A stretch of 8,417 bases of DNA from an uncultured Actinomycetes bacterium (GCA_913009475.1 CAJVYJ010000068.1:1-8417), one strand, 5' to 3'. Counted from the first letter of the stretch, positions 1 to 6,453 are shown. The notes: a model not told the origin generated them from the sequence alone. Program-made: numbers and translations.

Positions 1-2
1 GG

Positions 3-113
3 CGCAAAGCGATGATAGCGGTAAACGCGGTTTGGTTCTCTCTGCTGTTGGTGCTGATGACGTACGCGAGTGTCGGTGATGTCTGTCGTAAAGCTTTACC
101 GGGTGGTGGGTAG
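3..113 (+). CDS. C-terminal end of an unidentified membrane protein (partial)
   Basis: The third + frame is open from the left edge to a TAG at 111-113 and encodes 36 residues; the other two + frames close sooner. The peptide contains a hydrophobic run (VWFSLLLVLMTYASV) typical of a membrane segment, then a short polar tail ending in KALPGGG. The rest of the gene lies outside the window, so start, length and family are unknown. It is convergent with the genes on the - strand. The stop codon is the first part of a perfect 9-bp hairpin, as expected for a true gene end. I do not recognise the family; a multi-pass transporter or small integral membrane protein would both fit. Confidence 0.5.
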   Translation, partial: RKAMIAVNAVWFSLLLVLMTYASVGDVCRKALPGGG

Positions 114-131
114 CCGCCCAAAGGGCGGCTA
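111..131 (+). terminator. Perfect hairpin at the end of the + strand gene, probable terminator without U-tract
   Basis: TAGCCGCCC (111-119) and GGGCGGCTA (123-131) form a perfect 9-bp, GC-rich stem closed by an AAA loop, and the first three bases are the stop codon of the preceding gene. Neither strand has the run of T expected of a classical intrinsic terminator. It may act as a U-less terminator, an mRNA 3'-end stabiliser, or a bidirectional block between convergent genes. The stem itself is certain; the function is inferred from position. Confidence 0.5.
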
Positions 132-201
132 GAGAATGGAAAATTGAGATTAGAAAGTAGAGCTTAATTTCCATTCGCTCTAATGTCCATTTTCTATTTT
201 C
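130..201. repeat. AT-rich imperfect inverted repeat
   Basis: The segment directly after the hairpin is built from variants of AATGGAAA and its complement TTTCCATT. TAGAGAATGGAAA near 130-142 pairs, with one bulge, with TTTCCATTCGCTCTA around 169-183, and a second TCCATTTTC follows. No reading frame of useful length is present. It looks like degenerate intergenic repeat sequence. Whether copies exist elsewhere in the genome cannot be seen here. Confidence 0.35.
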
Positions 202-235
202 AAAGAAGTACTAATGATTAAAACTCTGTGTTTTT

Positions 236-259
236 TGGATTACCAGTCAAGCAATGACA
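236..259 (-). repeat. GTCATT...AATCCA palindromic repeat, degenerate copy 1
   Basis: TGGATTACCAGTCAAGC followed by AATGACA matches the reverse complement of the copy at 393-423, with one substitution and a 4-base gap. It is inverted with respect to 393-423 and in the same orientation as 481-512. Together with 393-423 it would bound a 188-bp segment with inverted ends. Confidence 0.6.
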
Positions 260-368
260 GAAGAATGATTGCGAATTTCGAATTACTGATAAAGAGTGTA
301 TTTTTACGCTTGTCTCGTTGAGCATTGAAATGTTCATTGGCGGGTCTTGTCCTCGCCCGTGAAAATAT

Positions 369-385
369 GTTTGTCATACTTAGCT
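369..385 (+). repeat. Partial direct copy of the GTTTGTCATTC repeat
   Basis: GTTTGTCATACTTAGCT is a 15 of 17 match to the first 17 bases of the copy at 393-423, 24 bases upstream and in the same orientation. It lacks the GGGAATCCA half, so it is probably a truncated or decayed copy. Confidence 0.5.
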
Positions 386-392
386 CTCCTAC

Positions 393-423
393 GTTTGTCA
401 TTCTCAGCTTGACTGGGAATCCA
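393..423 (+). repeat. GTTTGTCATTC...GGGAATCCA repeat, left arm of a MITE-like element
   Basis: This 31-base unit starts GTTTGTCATTC and ends GGGAATCCA. It is almost exactly the reverse complement of 481-512. The two arms enclose a 57-bp core (424-480), giving a roughly 120-bp element with terminal inverted repeats. Palindromic units of the GTCATTCCCG...GGGAATCC type are known as dispersed REP/MITE-like repeats in many bacterial genomes. Mobility of this particular unit is inferred. Confidence 0.65.
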
Positions 424-480
424 GGTAAAGAGGTGCATTGAAACCAAAGCATGCAAAGAATTAAAAAGCACGATTGGTTG

Positions 481-512
481 TGGATTCCCGATCGGGGTCG
501 GGAATGACAAAC
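481..512 (-). repeat. TGGATTCCCG...GAATGACAAAC repeat, right arm, with perfect internal hairpin
   Basis: This is the best preserved copy. ATTCCCGA (484-491) and TCGGGAAT (498-505) form a perfect 8-bp stem around a 6-base loop. As a whole it is the inverted partner of 393-423. The internal palindrome could form a stable hairpin in RNA from either strand, so the unit could also act as a terminator or RNA stabiliser between the convergent transcripts. Confidence 0.65.
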
Positions 513-548
513 AAAAAAGCCAGTAATAAAAGCGTCAGTTTTAGCATA

Positions 549-795
549 AATATATAAAATATTGAATGGCTCAACGGTCTTGCCTTACAATTGTGAGTAA
601 AACAATCCTAAGGATAACCGGGGTGGAGCGTCGCAGATTGAGTTTATAATATTTTAGAATAGTCAAACCTTGAGAAGTGGCAGAAAGCTCGAGATGCAAG
701 GCAGACGACAGCTGAGCTTAAGGGAGCGTAGTTTCTCATACATGACCGAAACGAGGCCGAGGATAACGCAGCGGATTGAGTGTTTGGCCGTGATC
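549..795 (-). repeat. Probable dispersed intergenic repeat downstream of the peptidase gene
   Basis: No credible gene is present. The block at about 670-795 (GATGCAAGGCAGACGACAGC, AGGGAGCGTAG, GAGGATAACGCAGCGGATTG) reaches the peptidase stop codon and resembles, from memory, an interspersed repeat that gives spurious short proteins in several bacterial genomes. Part of it seems to occur twice. AAGGATAAC...GCAGATTGAG at about 611-642 resembles GAGGATAAC...GCGGATTGAG at 759-780, and TATAAAATATTGAATGGCTCAAC near 555 resembles the stretch from 645 to about 668. It may be two diverged copies. No classical terminator was found for the peptidase transcript, and this block occupies that position. Confidence 0.35.
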
Positions 796-1944
796 CTAGC
801 GCCAGTCGGCGGCTCGGAGGTATGGATAAGGGTTGATCCACATACCGTTTATAGTAATACCGAAATGAGTATGAGTCGGCGTGGTCTTAGCTTGTCCACT
901 GTTGCCTACATAGCCGATAACCTGGCCTTGACTTACTCTGACTCCCGGCGCTATGCCGGGCGCGTAAGCTATGCCGACATCACCGTTTAAATGAGCGTAG
1001 TAATAGTTATAACCGTCATCGCCGTTTACCCACATGCGAAAACCGCCTAATTTTTGTTGACCGAACATGGACCCGATAACGCCGTTGGTTACTGCGACTA
1101 CGGGCGTACCTCTGGAAGCGAAAATATCAGTGCCTTGATGCCTGCTGCCGCCGGGGCGCGCGGCGCCCCAATCATTGGAATAACCATGCGCATAGCCTCT
1201 GGCCAGGGGGAAAATCATATTAAGCGGGCTTGAGCTGGGGTTAGCACCGCCATAAGTGTTGTCGTTGATATGGCCGCTGCCGCCGCTACTTCTACCGGAA
1301 GCCGCCCACTGAGCTAAGCGTTCATCCTCAGCCTTCTTATCTTCAATTAATTTTTGTTTATCAGAACTTAAACTATTGATGTCGGTATTGAGCACGGTCA
1401 ACAGCTCTTGCTGACCGGCTAAAGTCTTGCTCATTTCATCTTTGTTATTAGCCAACAAATTTACCAATTCCGCTTGATGTAATTTTTGTTTATCAAGTTT
1501 ATTTCTCTTATCTTTTATCTCAGTCTTGAGACGTTTAGCGGCTCTTAAGACTTGTGCGTCGCGGGTGGATATTTTAGATAGAAAATCAAGTCGGGAGATG
1601 AAGTCTTGGAAATCTGTTGTCTGCAATAAAATCTCCAAAATATAAACGTTACCATACCGATAGGCAAATACGCTGCGTTTATTCAATATTTTCTGATAAT
1701 AAGCTTGTTGCCCAATGGCTGAATTAAGTTCCCGCTGGTTTTTAGCTATCTCGCTCTCGGTAGTCGCGAGTTCGCTGTAGGAAGCTTGATATTTTGTTAT
1801 TATCTCTTCAAGCCGTTTATTTAAATCCTCTGATTTTGTTTTAGTTTCTGATTGCTGATTTTTTTTGGAGTTAATTTGACTGTCAACATTATCGATTTGT
1901 TGTTGCAAGCTGGCGCCCGCTGCCAATCCCGGAAGAATCAACAT
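796..1944 (-). CDS. Secreted coiled-coil M23 family murein endopeptidase (EnvC/PcsB-like architecture)
   Basis: A predicted zinc peptidase that cleaves peptidoglycan cross-bridges outside the membrane, or an activator of amidases. Counting from the ATG at 1944 (382 residues), 12-210 is a Lys/Glu/Gln-rich coiled coil with the LLQTTDFQDFISRLDFLSKI stretch typical of EnvC/PcsB-like hydrolases. 217-240 is a Gly/Ser/Asn linker and 245-378 is the M23 domain. Zinc-site motifs are intact: HQGTD (H269, D273) and THTH (H358, H360), with YAHL (H318). The family is therefore likely catalytically active. The ATG lacks a ribosome binding site and sits inside a signal peptide. The frame stays open upstream and reads KINNRSLFVVKIIALAIVT before that methionine, with probable cleavage after AAGA. 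No ATG, GTG or TTG is available upstream, so the real start is probably ATA at 1998 (400 residues) or an ATG at 2012 if one G is missing. It is transcribed from its own leader, separate from the exporter operon. Confidence 0.9.
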   Translation of the reverse strand: MLILPGLAAGASLQQQIDNVDSQINSKKNQQSETKTKSEDLNKRLEEIITKYQASYSELATTESEIAKNQRELNSAIGQQAYYQKILNKRSVFAYRYGNVYILEILLQTTDFQDFISRLDFLSKISTRDAQVLRAAKRLKTEIKDKRNKLDKQKLHQAELVNLLANNKDEMSKTLAGQQELLTVLNTDINSLSSDKQKLIEDKKAEDERLAQWAASGRSSGGSGHINDNTYGGANPSSSPLNMIFPLARGYAHGYSNDWGAARPGGSRHQGTDIFASRGTPVVAVTNGVIGSMFGQQKLGGFRMWVNGDDGYNYYYAHLNGDVGIAYAPGIAPGVRVSQGQVIGYVGNSGQAKTTPTHTHFGITINGMWINPYPYLRAADWR

Positions 1945-2007
1945 TGTTACAATGGCTAAAGCTATAATTTTTACGACAAATAAACTGCGATTATTTATTT
2001 TACAGCC

Positions 2008-2031
2008 CCCATCCGATTTGAATAGGACGGA
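2008..2031 (-). promoter_or_regulatory. Hairpin covering the probable ribosome binding site of the peptidase gene
   Basis: On the - strand TCCGTCC (2031-2025) can pair with GGATGGG (2014-2008) over 7 bp, one of them G-U, across a 10-base loop. The GGGGG at 2010-2006 is the only Shine-Dalgarno-like run upstream of the signal peptide, lying 7 bases before the candidate ATA start at 1998. Folding would hide most of it. The pairing is visible in the sequence; translational control is inferred. A competing 5-bp ATCCG/CGGAT stem uses the same region. Confidence 0.35.
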
Positions 2032-2054
2032 TATTAAATAATGTTGTAACTAAA

Positions 2055-2096
2055 CTATAATATATGCTCGGCATATGTCCCATAAATCTATAATAT
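2055..2096. promoter_or_regulatory. Palindrome flanked by direct repeats in the peptidase leader, possible operator
   Basis: ATATGC (2062-2067) and GCATAT (2071-2076) form a perfect inverted repeat around TCG. It is flanked by two identical CTATAATAT boxes at 2055-2063 and 2088-2096, which are 33 bp apart and each preceded by TAAA. The symmetry suits either a dimeric regulator site or a small hairpin in the leader RNA. No known regulator motif is recognised. Confidence 0.3.
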
Positions 2097-2147
2097 TGTT
2101 GGCGGTTAATAGCGATAGTTAGCTAAATAGATTAAGCATCACAACCA

Positions 2148-2177
2148 TTAATAGCAATCAAGTTGTTGTCCGGTCAA
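2148..2177 (-). promoter_or_regulatory. Sigma-70-like promoter candidate for the peptidase gene (P2)
   Basis: On the - strand TTGACC (2177-2172) and TATTAA (2153-2148) are separated by 18 bp. The -10 falls within one of two TTAATAGCRAT direct repeats (2106-2116 and 2148-2158) spaced 42 bp apart, about four helical turns. It would give a leader of about 140 nt before the likely start. Confidence 0.4.
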
Positions 2178-2202
2178 GAAACTTATTAACCTCTATATAA
2201 AA

Positions 2203-2229
2203 ATTATAACAGAAACTCGTAAAAGTCAA
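2203..2229 (-). promoter_or_regulatory. Extended -10 promoter candidate for the peptidase gene (P1)
   Basis: On the - strand TTGACT (2229-2224) is followed after 15 bp by a perfect TATAAT (2208-2203), preceded by TGT, which makes an extended -10 element that can compensate for the short spacer. It lies about 40 bp beyond the stop of the last exporter gene and directs transcription toward the peptidase, implying a leader of roughly 200 nt. It is the best promoter match in the window. Confidence 0.55.
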
Positions 2230-2269
2230 GCTAAATCAATTGGTTGCTAATATGCTAAGCGGGCAACAT

Positions 2270-3247
2270 TCACAGTCCGGATTCCTGTTTTTCTATCAAG
2301 GAGACAAAAACATCCTCCAGCGAAGGCTTTATAAGTTCTACTTGCTTACAGGGGATGTTTGCCGATTTTAGGGCCGTGGTCAGGGCGTCCGCTACATCTT
2401 GGCGGGCGCCGACATTTAAATGGATTATCGAACCGTATATATATGCCGTATCGACAATATCAACCTTTTCTAAGACCGCGACCGCTTTCTCCTTGTTTTC
2501 GCAGACTATCATATAAAGATTTTCAGTTATCAATTTCTTGATATTTTTTGGAGTATCAAAGGCGATTATTTTACCTTGGTAGATAAAGCCCAGGCGATGG
2601 CAGTGTTCGGCCTCTTCCATATAATGAGTAGTGACAAATAAGGTAGTGCCTTTATTGGCCATATCATATAGCATCTCCCAAAATCGTCGGCGTGAAATCG
2701 GATCAACGCCCGCGGTCGGCTCGTCAAGAAAGATGATTTCCGGTTGATGGATTATCGCGCAGCCCAAAGCTAATCGTTGTCTCCAACCTACGGAAAGATT
2801 GGCTGTTAACTCATTTTCTCGGCCGCTTAGGCCCGACATTGCCAATATTTCCCGACGGCGCTGAGGAAAGATGTCATGCGGAACATTATAAATCCCTCCG
2901 TAGAAGGTGAGGTTTTCATTTACGGTCAGGTCTTGGTAGAGACTGAACTTTTGCGACATGTAACCAATACGTTTTTTTATCTCCTCGGGCTGCTTAGAGA
3001 CGTCAAAATTTGCAACATTCGCGGAGCCGCCGGTAATGTCCATGACACCGCAGAGCATTCTAATGGTAGTCGATTTACCGGACCCGTTCGGGCCGAGAAA
3101 ACCGAATATTTCTCCCCTTTTTACATCAAACGATATATTATCAACCGCTATAAAATCACCGAATTTTTTAGTTAGACCGGTGACGATAATCGCTCTGTCT
3201 TTTTGAGAGTTATTTGAACCATGGTTTTTCATATTATTTCCGCTCAA
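2270..3247 (-). CDS. ABC exporter ATPase B (DrrA/YbhF C-half type) with degenerate signature motif
   Basis: Cytoplasmic ATP-binding subunit of the exporter; 325 residues from the TTG at 3247. Walker A GPNGSGKST is at 52-60, the Q-loop Gln at 99, Walker B IIFLDEP at 171-177, the D-loop GVDP at 180-183 and the switch His at 208 (TTHYMEEA). The signature is LSVGW (151-155) instead of LSGGQ, followed by RQRLAL. This is like the second half of fused YbhF/RbbA ATPases, as I recall them. The C-terminal 90 residues resemble the usual extension ending in SLEDVFVSL. The TTG overlaps the permease 2 stop by 4 nt (TTGA), but its purine run (AGGAGA) is almost adjacent. An in-frame ATG at 3232 (320 residues) is an alternative start, also without an ideal ribosome binding site. 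It is the last gene of the operon and likely pairs with ATPase A. Confidence 0.93.
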   Translation of the reverse strand: MSGNNMKNHGSNNSQKDRAIIVTGLTKKFGDFIAVDNISFDVKRGEIFGFLGPNGSGKSTTIRMLCGVMDITGGSANVANFDVSKQPEEIKKRIGYMSQKFSLYQDLTVNENLTFYGGIYNVPHDIFPQRRREILAMSGLSGRENELTANLSVGWRQRLALGCAIIHQPEIIFLDEPTAGVDPISRRRFWEMLYDMANKGTTLFVTTHYMEEAEHCHRLGFIYQGKIIAFDTPKNIKKLITENLYMIVCENKEKAVAVLEKVDIVDTAYIYGSIIHLNVGARQDVADALTTALKSANIPCKQVELIKPSLEDVFVSLIEKQESGL

Positions 3248-4371
3248 TCTCCTATTTTTTTATGAAACCGGGACACGCTAAGCGCGAAAATACCAAAACT
3301 ATAGATAGTCAGCAGTAAAAATGATTGCCAAAAAGAGGGTATGCCCACGCCTTTTAGAAAAATCGCGTGTATGATGTCGAGAAAATAACGCATCGGCACT
3401 AAATATGAGATATAAAATATTATTTTGGGCATATTCTCGACCGGAAAAACAAAGCCTGACAGGAGGAACGCGGGCATCATAAACATCATCGTCGCCATGA
3501 TCGCTTGTTGGCGAGTCTTGGATATAGTCGATACCAATAAGCCTTGGCCCAGAGACGCGAAGAGAAAAATAGTTGTCATTAAATATAAAATGGATACACT
3601 ACCCCTAAAGGGCACATGGAACCAGGTGATTCCCAGTATAAAGATACCTGTTACTTGCAATAATCCAATAATCCCGTAAGGAATAATTTTACCTAAGATT
3701 AGTTCCCAACGTTTAACCGGGGTAACGATTAAGTGCTCCAAGGTTCCCTGGTCACGCTCGCGTACAATCGCTTGGGAAGTGTTGGACATAGCGCCTATCA
3801 TTAAAATTATGCCTATCAGGCTGGGAATCATAAAATTAACGCTTTTTAGCTCGGGATTATAGAGCATGCGAATCCTGGCTTCTATGCCGGGGACCAGCTT
3901 CGATTGGAAGACGCTATGCAGGCGTTGGCGCATTATTTTAAGAGAACGCCGGTTGAGTATCTGATTGGAGTAATTCAAGGCGATGATTCCGGTATTTGAA
4001 TTGGTTCCGTCCACAATGACTTGAACGGATATCGGCTTGCCCGATGCTAAGTTTTTCGCGGTTTTTGGCGGAATAATCAAGGCGACCATAGCTCTATCGT
4101 TATCGAGCTCTTCTCTAATCTCTCCTTCTTTTTGGACGTTCCTCTCAACCGTAAAAAAACCGGCGTTGGTAAATTCGTTGACAAGCTGTCTGGAAATGGC
4201 GGTTTTGTCCTGGTCCAAGACGACCATCTTAATGTTATTAATATCAGTGCTGGCCGCGTAGCCAAATAATATCAACTGCACGATAGGTAAGATAAATATC
4301 ATCGGCAACATCATGCGGTCACGTCGCAGCTGTAAAAATTCTTTCCAAACCAGATAAAATAAGCGCCGCAT
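3244..4371 (-). CDS. ABC-2 type permease 2 (YbhR/YbhS family)
   Basis: Transmembrane subunit of the exporter; 375 residues, normal for this family. An N-terminal amphipathic stretch (FYLVWKEFLQLRRDR) precedes TM1 at about 22-42. A large extracytoplasmic domain follows (about 43-178), with the VDGTNSNTG strand and the RMLYNPEL motif that closes it. Five more helices lie at about 179-200, 227-250, 258-281, 291-310 and 347-365. The cytoplasmic IVRERDQGTLEHLIVTPV motif (202-218) is the conserved ABC-2 coupling region, and LSGFVFPVENMP (304-315) is also typical. The ATG shares one base with the TGA of permease 1 (TGATG), with AAGGAG 11 bases upstream. It is clearly homologous to permease 1 and is expected to dimerise with it. 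Confidence 0.93.
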   Translation of the reverse strand: MRRLFYLVWKEFLQLRRDRMMLPMIFILPIVQLILFGYAASTDINNIKMVVLDQDKTAISRQLVNEFTNAGFFTVERNVQKEGEIREELDNDRAMVALIIPPKTAKNLASGKPISVQVIVDGTNSNTGIIALNYSNQILNRRSLKIMRQRLHSVFQSKLVPGIEARIRMLYNPELKSVNFMIPSLIGIILMIGAMSNTSQAIVRERDQGTLEHLIVTPVKRWELILGKIIPYGIIGLLQVTGIFILGITWFHVPFRGSVSILYLMTTIFLFASLGQGLLVSTISKTRQQAIMATMMFMMPAFLLSGFVFPVENMPKIIFYISYLVPMRYFLDIIHAIFLKGVGIPSFWQSFLLLTIYSFGIFALSVSRFHKKIGD

Positions 4372-5513
4372 CAGTCCACCCTCTCCTTGAAGCTTAAAGC
4401 CGAAAGACCCAGAGTAACAAGGCTGAAAATAAGCAAGGCTAAAAAATTAGGTAAGAGTACGCTCAGATTCGTTCCTTTCAGAAAGAGGTTACGCACTATT
4501 GCGACAAAATAGCGAAAAGGAAACAGATAACTGATAAATTGGAGCGCCGCCGGCATATTTTCCAAGGGCCAAATGAAACCTGATAGTAAGAAAGCCGGTA
4601 GCATACTAGCGAAAGTCGCCAGCTGGTTTGCCGACTCCATAGTGGAGGATACGGCGGATATTAGTAGGCCCAATGATAATGTGGCCAAGGTAAATAGACC
4701 ACCGCCAATGGCGAAATAGGTAAAGCTGCCTCGAAAAGGCACATGAAATCCAAGAATACCGACCAATGTGATTAGCAATACATCGAATAGGGTGATGACT
4801 AAGAAAGGGAAGACCTTACCCAACATTAATTCGATGGGGTGTAGCGGGGAGACGATTAATTGCTCAATGGTCCCGTGGTCTTTTTCGCGCACTAAGGCCA
4901 GCGCCGTCTGGATGACAGCCAGATTCGCCATGATGACTACGATTAACCCCGGTAATATAAAAACTATGCCTTCAAGTTTGGGGTTGTACCAAACGCGCGA
5001 ACTGATATTTATAGGAAGAGATCGGCTCCCGTTCGATAAACCGCGGCGGTTCAGATTATCAATCAGGATATTGTTAGAGAACGCTTGGGTGATGGCTGTG
5101 GTATAACCGCGAGCGACTATAGCCGTGTTTGGTTCACTACCGTCAATCAGGATTTGCACTTTAGGTCGGCCGCCTTTATCCAATTCCCTGGCGAAGTCCG
5201 GCGGTATGGATATGGCGACTCGAGCTTTATTTGTATCCAGAGCTTTGTCGATATCGCTGTCCAGGTTAAGATTAGCGACTATTGTAAAGTAACCGGAGCG
5301 TGTGAATGCTGAGACAAATTTACGGCTTATCGGTGATTGGTCACGATTAATTACTACAGTATTTATGTTGCGGATATCAAAACTCAAAGCGTAAGCGAAG
5401 AGAACCAGCTGCAATAACGGCATGATAAGGATAGCGGCGATGAGTCGCGGGTCTCGGCGAATATGCAAAAATTCTTTGCCGGCGATAGTTGAGATTCGAT
5501 TAAACATTCGCAC
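4371..5513 (-). CDS. ABC-2 type permease 1 (YbhS/YbhR family)
   Basis: Transmembrane subunit of the exporter; 380 residues from the GTG at 5513, or 378 from the ATG at 5507. The ATG is better placed, 8 bases from AGAGG, whereas the GTG is only 2 bases away. TM1 is at about 22-43, the external domain at 44-181 contains IDGSEPNTA and ends with RVWYNPKLEG, and further helices lie at about 182-205, 233-255, 264-288, 297-318 and 351-373. The coupling motif LVREKDHGTIEQLIVSPL is at 207-224 and LSGFIWPLENMP at 310-321. The start overlaps the end of ATPase A by 8-14 nt, so the two are translationally coupled. Aligned with permease 2 it differs throughout, which indicates an old duplication and a heterodimer. 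Confidence 0.93.
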   Translation of the reverse strand: MRMFNRISTIAGKEFLHIRRDPRLIAAILIMPLLQLVLFAYALSFDIRNINTVVINRDQSPISRKFVSAFTRSGYFTIVANLNLDSDIDKALDTNKARVAISIPPDFARELDKGGRPKVQILIDGSEPNTAIVARGYTTAITQAFSNNILIDNLNRRGLSNGSRSLPINISSRVWYNPKLEGIVFILPGLIVVIMANLAVIQTALALVREKDHGTIEQLIVSPLHPIELMLGKVFPFLVITLFDVLLITLVGILGFHVPFRGSFTYFAIGGGLFTLATLSLGLLISAVSSTMESANQLATFASMLPAFLLSGFIWPLENMPAALQFISYLFPFRYFVAIVRNLFLKGTNLSVLLPNFLALLIFSLVTLGLSALSFKERVD

Positions 5514-6453
5514 TGCCTCTGCTGACGCCCTTATCTTCCTTCGCGCCGGCCAATGAGAGAAAAGCGTTCTCCATCGACATAGGGATTTCTTTAATTGAAT
5601 TAATAACTATATGGTTATCCGCCATCAATCTTCTGATGAGACGGATGGAAAATTCCTTCTTATCCACCGCGATTTGCAAGAGTTCACCAAAGACGTAAGC
5701 TGATTTTAACTCCGATGCCGTTTTAAGAATGGCCAGCGCGGCGCGGGGATTGTTGACATCCAATTCCAGAAGACGACCGCCAATATTATTTTTAATATTT
5801 AAAGGGGTATCGCAGGCGGTAATACGGCCATTGTCCATAAAAGCGATGCGAGTGCAGCGTTCAGCCTCATCCATATAGGGAGTGGAGACTAAGAGGGTCG
5901 CTCCTTGCTGATTTAATTGAGTAAGTATGCGCCAAAACTCCCGGCGCGAGACCGGGTCGACCCCGGTTGTCGGTTCATCCAAAAATAAAACTTTAGGTTG
6001 ATGGATGAGCGTACAAGCAAGAGCCAGCTTTTGTTGCATGCCTCCGGAGAGCCGGCCCGCTTGGCGCTGCTCAAAACCGCGCAAACGGCTGAAGTCCAAC
6101 AACTCATTGGTACGAGTTTCCCGCTGGTCCTTAGGTACCTGATGCAGCCTGGCAAAGAAGTGCAGATTTTCCTTGACCGTCAAATCGGCATATAAAGTAA
6201 AACGTTGTGACATATATCCGATAAGCTTACGGACTGATGACGGCTCTTTTTGCACATCATAACCGTCAATAGTAGCTGTACCCGCACTGATATTTAGAAT
6301 GGTCGCCAATAAGCGGATTGTCGTAGTTTTACCGGCGCCATCAGGACCGACCAGGCCAAATATCTCCTTATCATTAATCGATAAGTTGATATGGTCAACC
6401 GCGGTTAAGTCGCCGAAGTATTTTGTTAAATCACTACTTTCTATTATGGACAT
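5500..6453 (-). CDS. ABC exporter ATPase A (YbhF N-half type) lacking the switch histidine
   Basis: Cytoplasmic ATP-binding subunit; 317 residues. Walker A is GPDGAGKTT (36-44), a variant I associate with the first half of YbhF/RbbA. The Q-loop Gln is at 83 (MSQRF), the signature LSGGM at 135-139, Walker B VLFLDEP at 155-161 and the D-loop GVDP at 164-167. The H-loop reads STPYMDEA (190-197), so proline replaces the histidine that normally contacts the gamma-phosphate. The C-terminal extension (about 225-300) ends in SMENAFLSL. The ATG is preceded by AAGGAAG at good distance and follows adaptor 2 after a 30-nt gap without any promoter match. ATPase B has the histidine but a non-consensus signature, so the two proteins probably work as an asymmetric pair. 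Confidence 0.94.
   Translation of the reverse strand: MSIIESSDLTKYFGDLTAVDHINLSINDKEIFGLVGPDGAGKTTTIRLLATILNISAGTATIDGYDVQKEPSSVRKLIGYMSQRFTLYADLTVKENLHFFARLHQVPKDQRETRTNELLDFSRLRGFEQRQAGRLSGGMQQKLALACTLIHQPKVLFLDEPTTGVDPVSRREFWRILTQLNQQGATLLVSTPYMDEAERCTRIAFMDNGRITACDTPLNIKNNIGGRLLELDVNNPRAALAILKTASELKSAYVFGELLQIAVDKKEFSIRLIRRLMADNHIVINSIKEIPMSMENAFLSLAGAKEDKGVSRGSANV

Noticed and set aside
240..452. 70-codon open frame on the - strand
   Set aside because: It is a translation of the palindromic repeat cluster (236-423): LPGFPVKLRMTN is a repeat arm. It lacks a protein-like composition and its boundaries coincide with repeat copies.
236..512. CRISPR array
   Set aside because: The repeated units alternate in orientation and have irregular spacing, unlike the uniform direct repeats of a CRISPR array.
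644..841. 65-codon open frame on the - strand overlapping the end of the peptidase gene
   Set aside because: It overlaps the end of the conserved M23 gene in another frame and otherwise translates the probable dispersed repeat. Ser/Ala/Arg-rich peptides like this one are typical of such spurious calls.
670..990. 106-codon open frame on the + strand
   Set aside because: Its second half is antisense to the conserved M23 catalytic domain and its first half lies in the probable repeat; no ribosome binding site or recognisable domain.
1999..2196. Known c-di-AMP (ydaO-type) riboswitch upstream of the wall hydrolase
   Set aside because: Considered because such riboswitches often control wall hydrolases, but the conserved core sequences I would expect are not visible in this leader.
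2230..2275. Intrinsic terminator after ATPase B
   Set aside because: GTTGC and GCAAC arms can pair across a 15-base gap, but the stem is short and no T-run follows, so a terminator cannot be claimed; read-through into the peptidase gene is possible.
4768..5106. 112-codon open frame on the + strand
   Set aside because: Fully antisense to permease 1, whose family motifs are intact in the other strand. The other antisense frames in 2359-3175, 3425-4261, 5085-5312, 5998-6195, 6475-6705 and 7757-8002 were dropped for the same reason.
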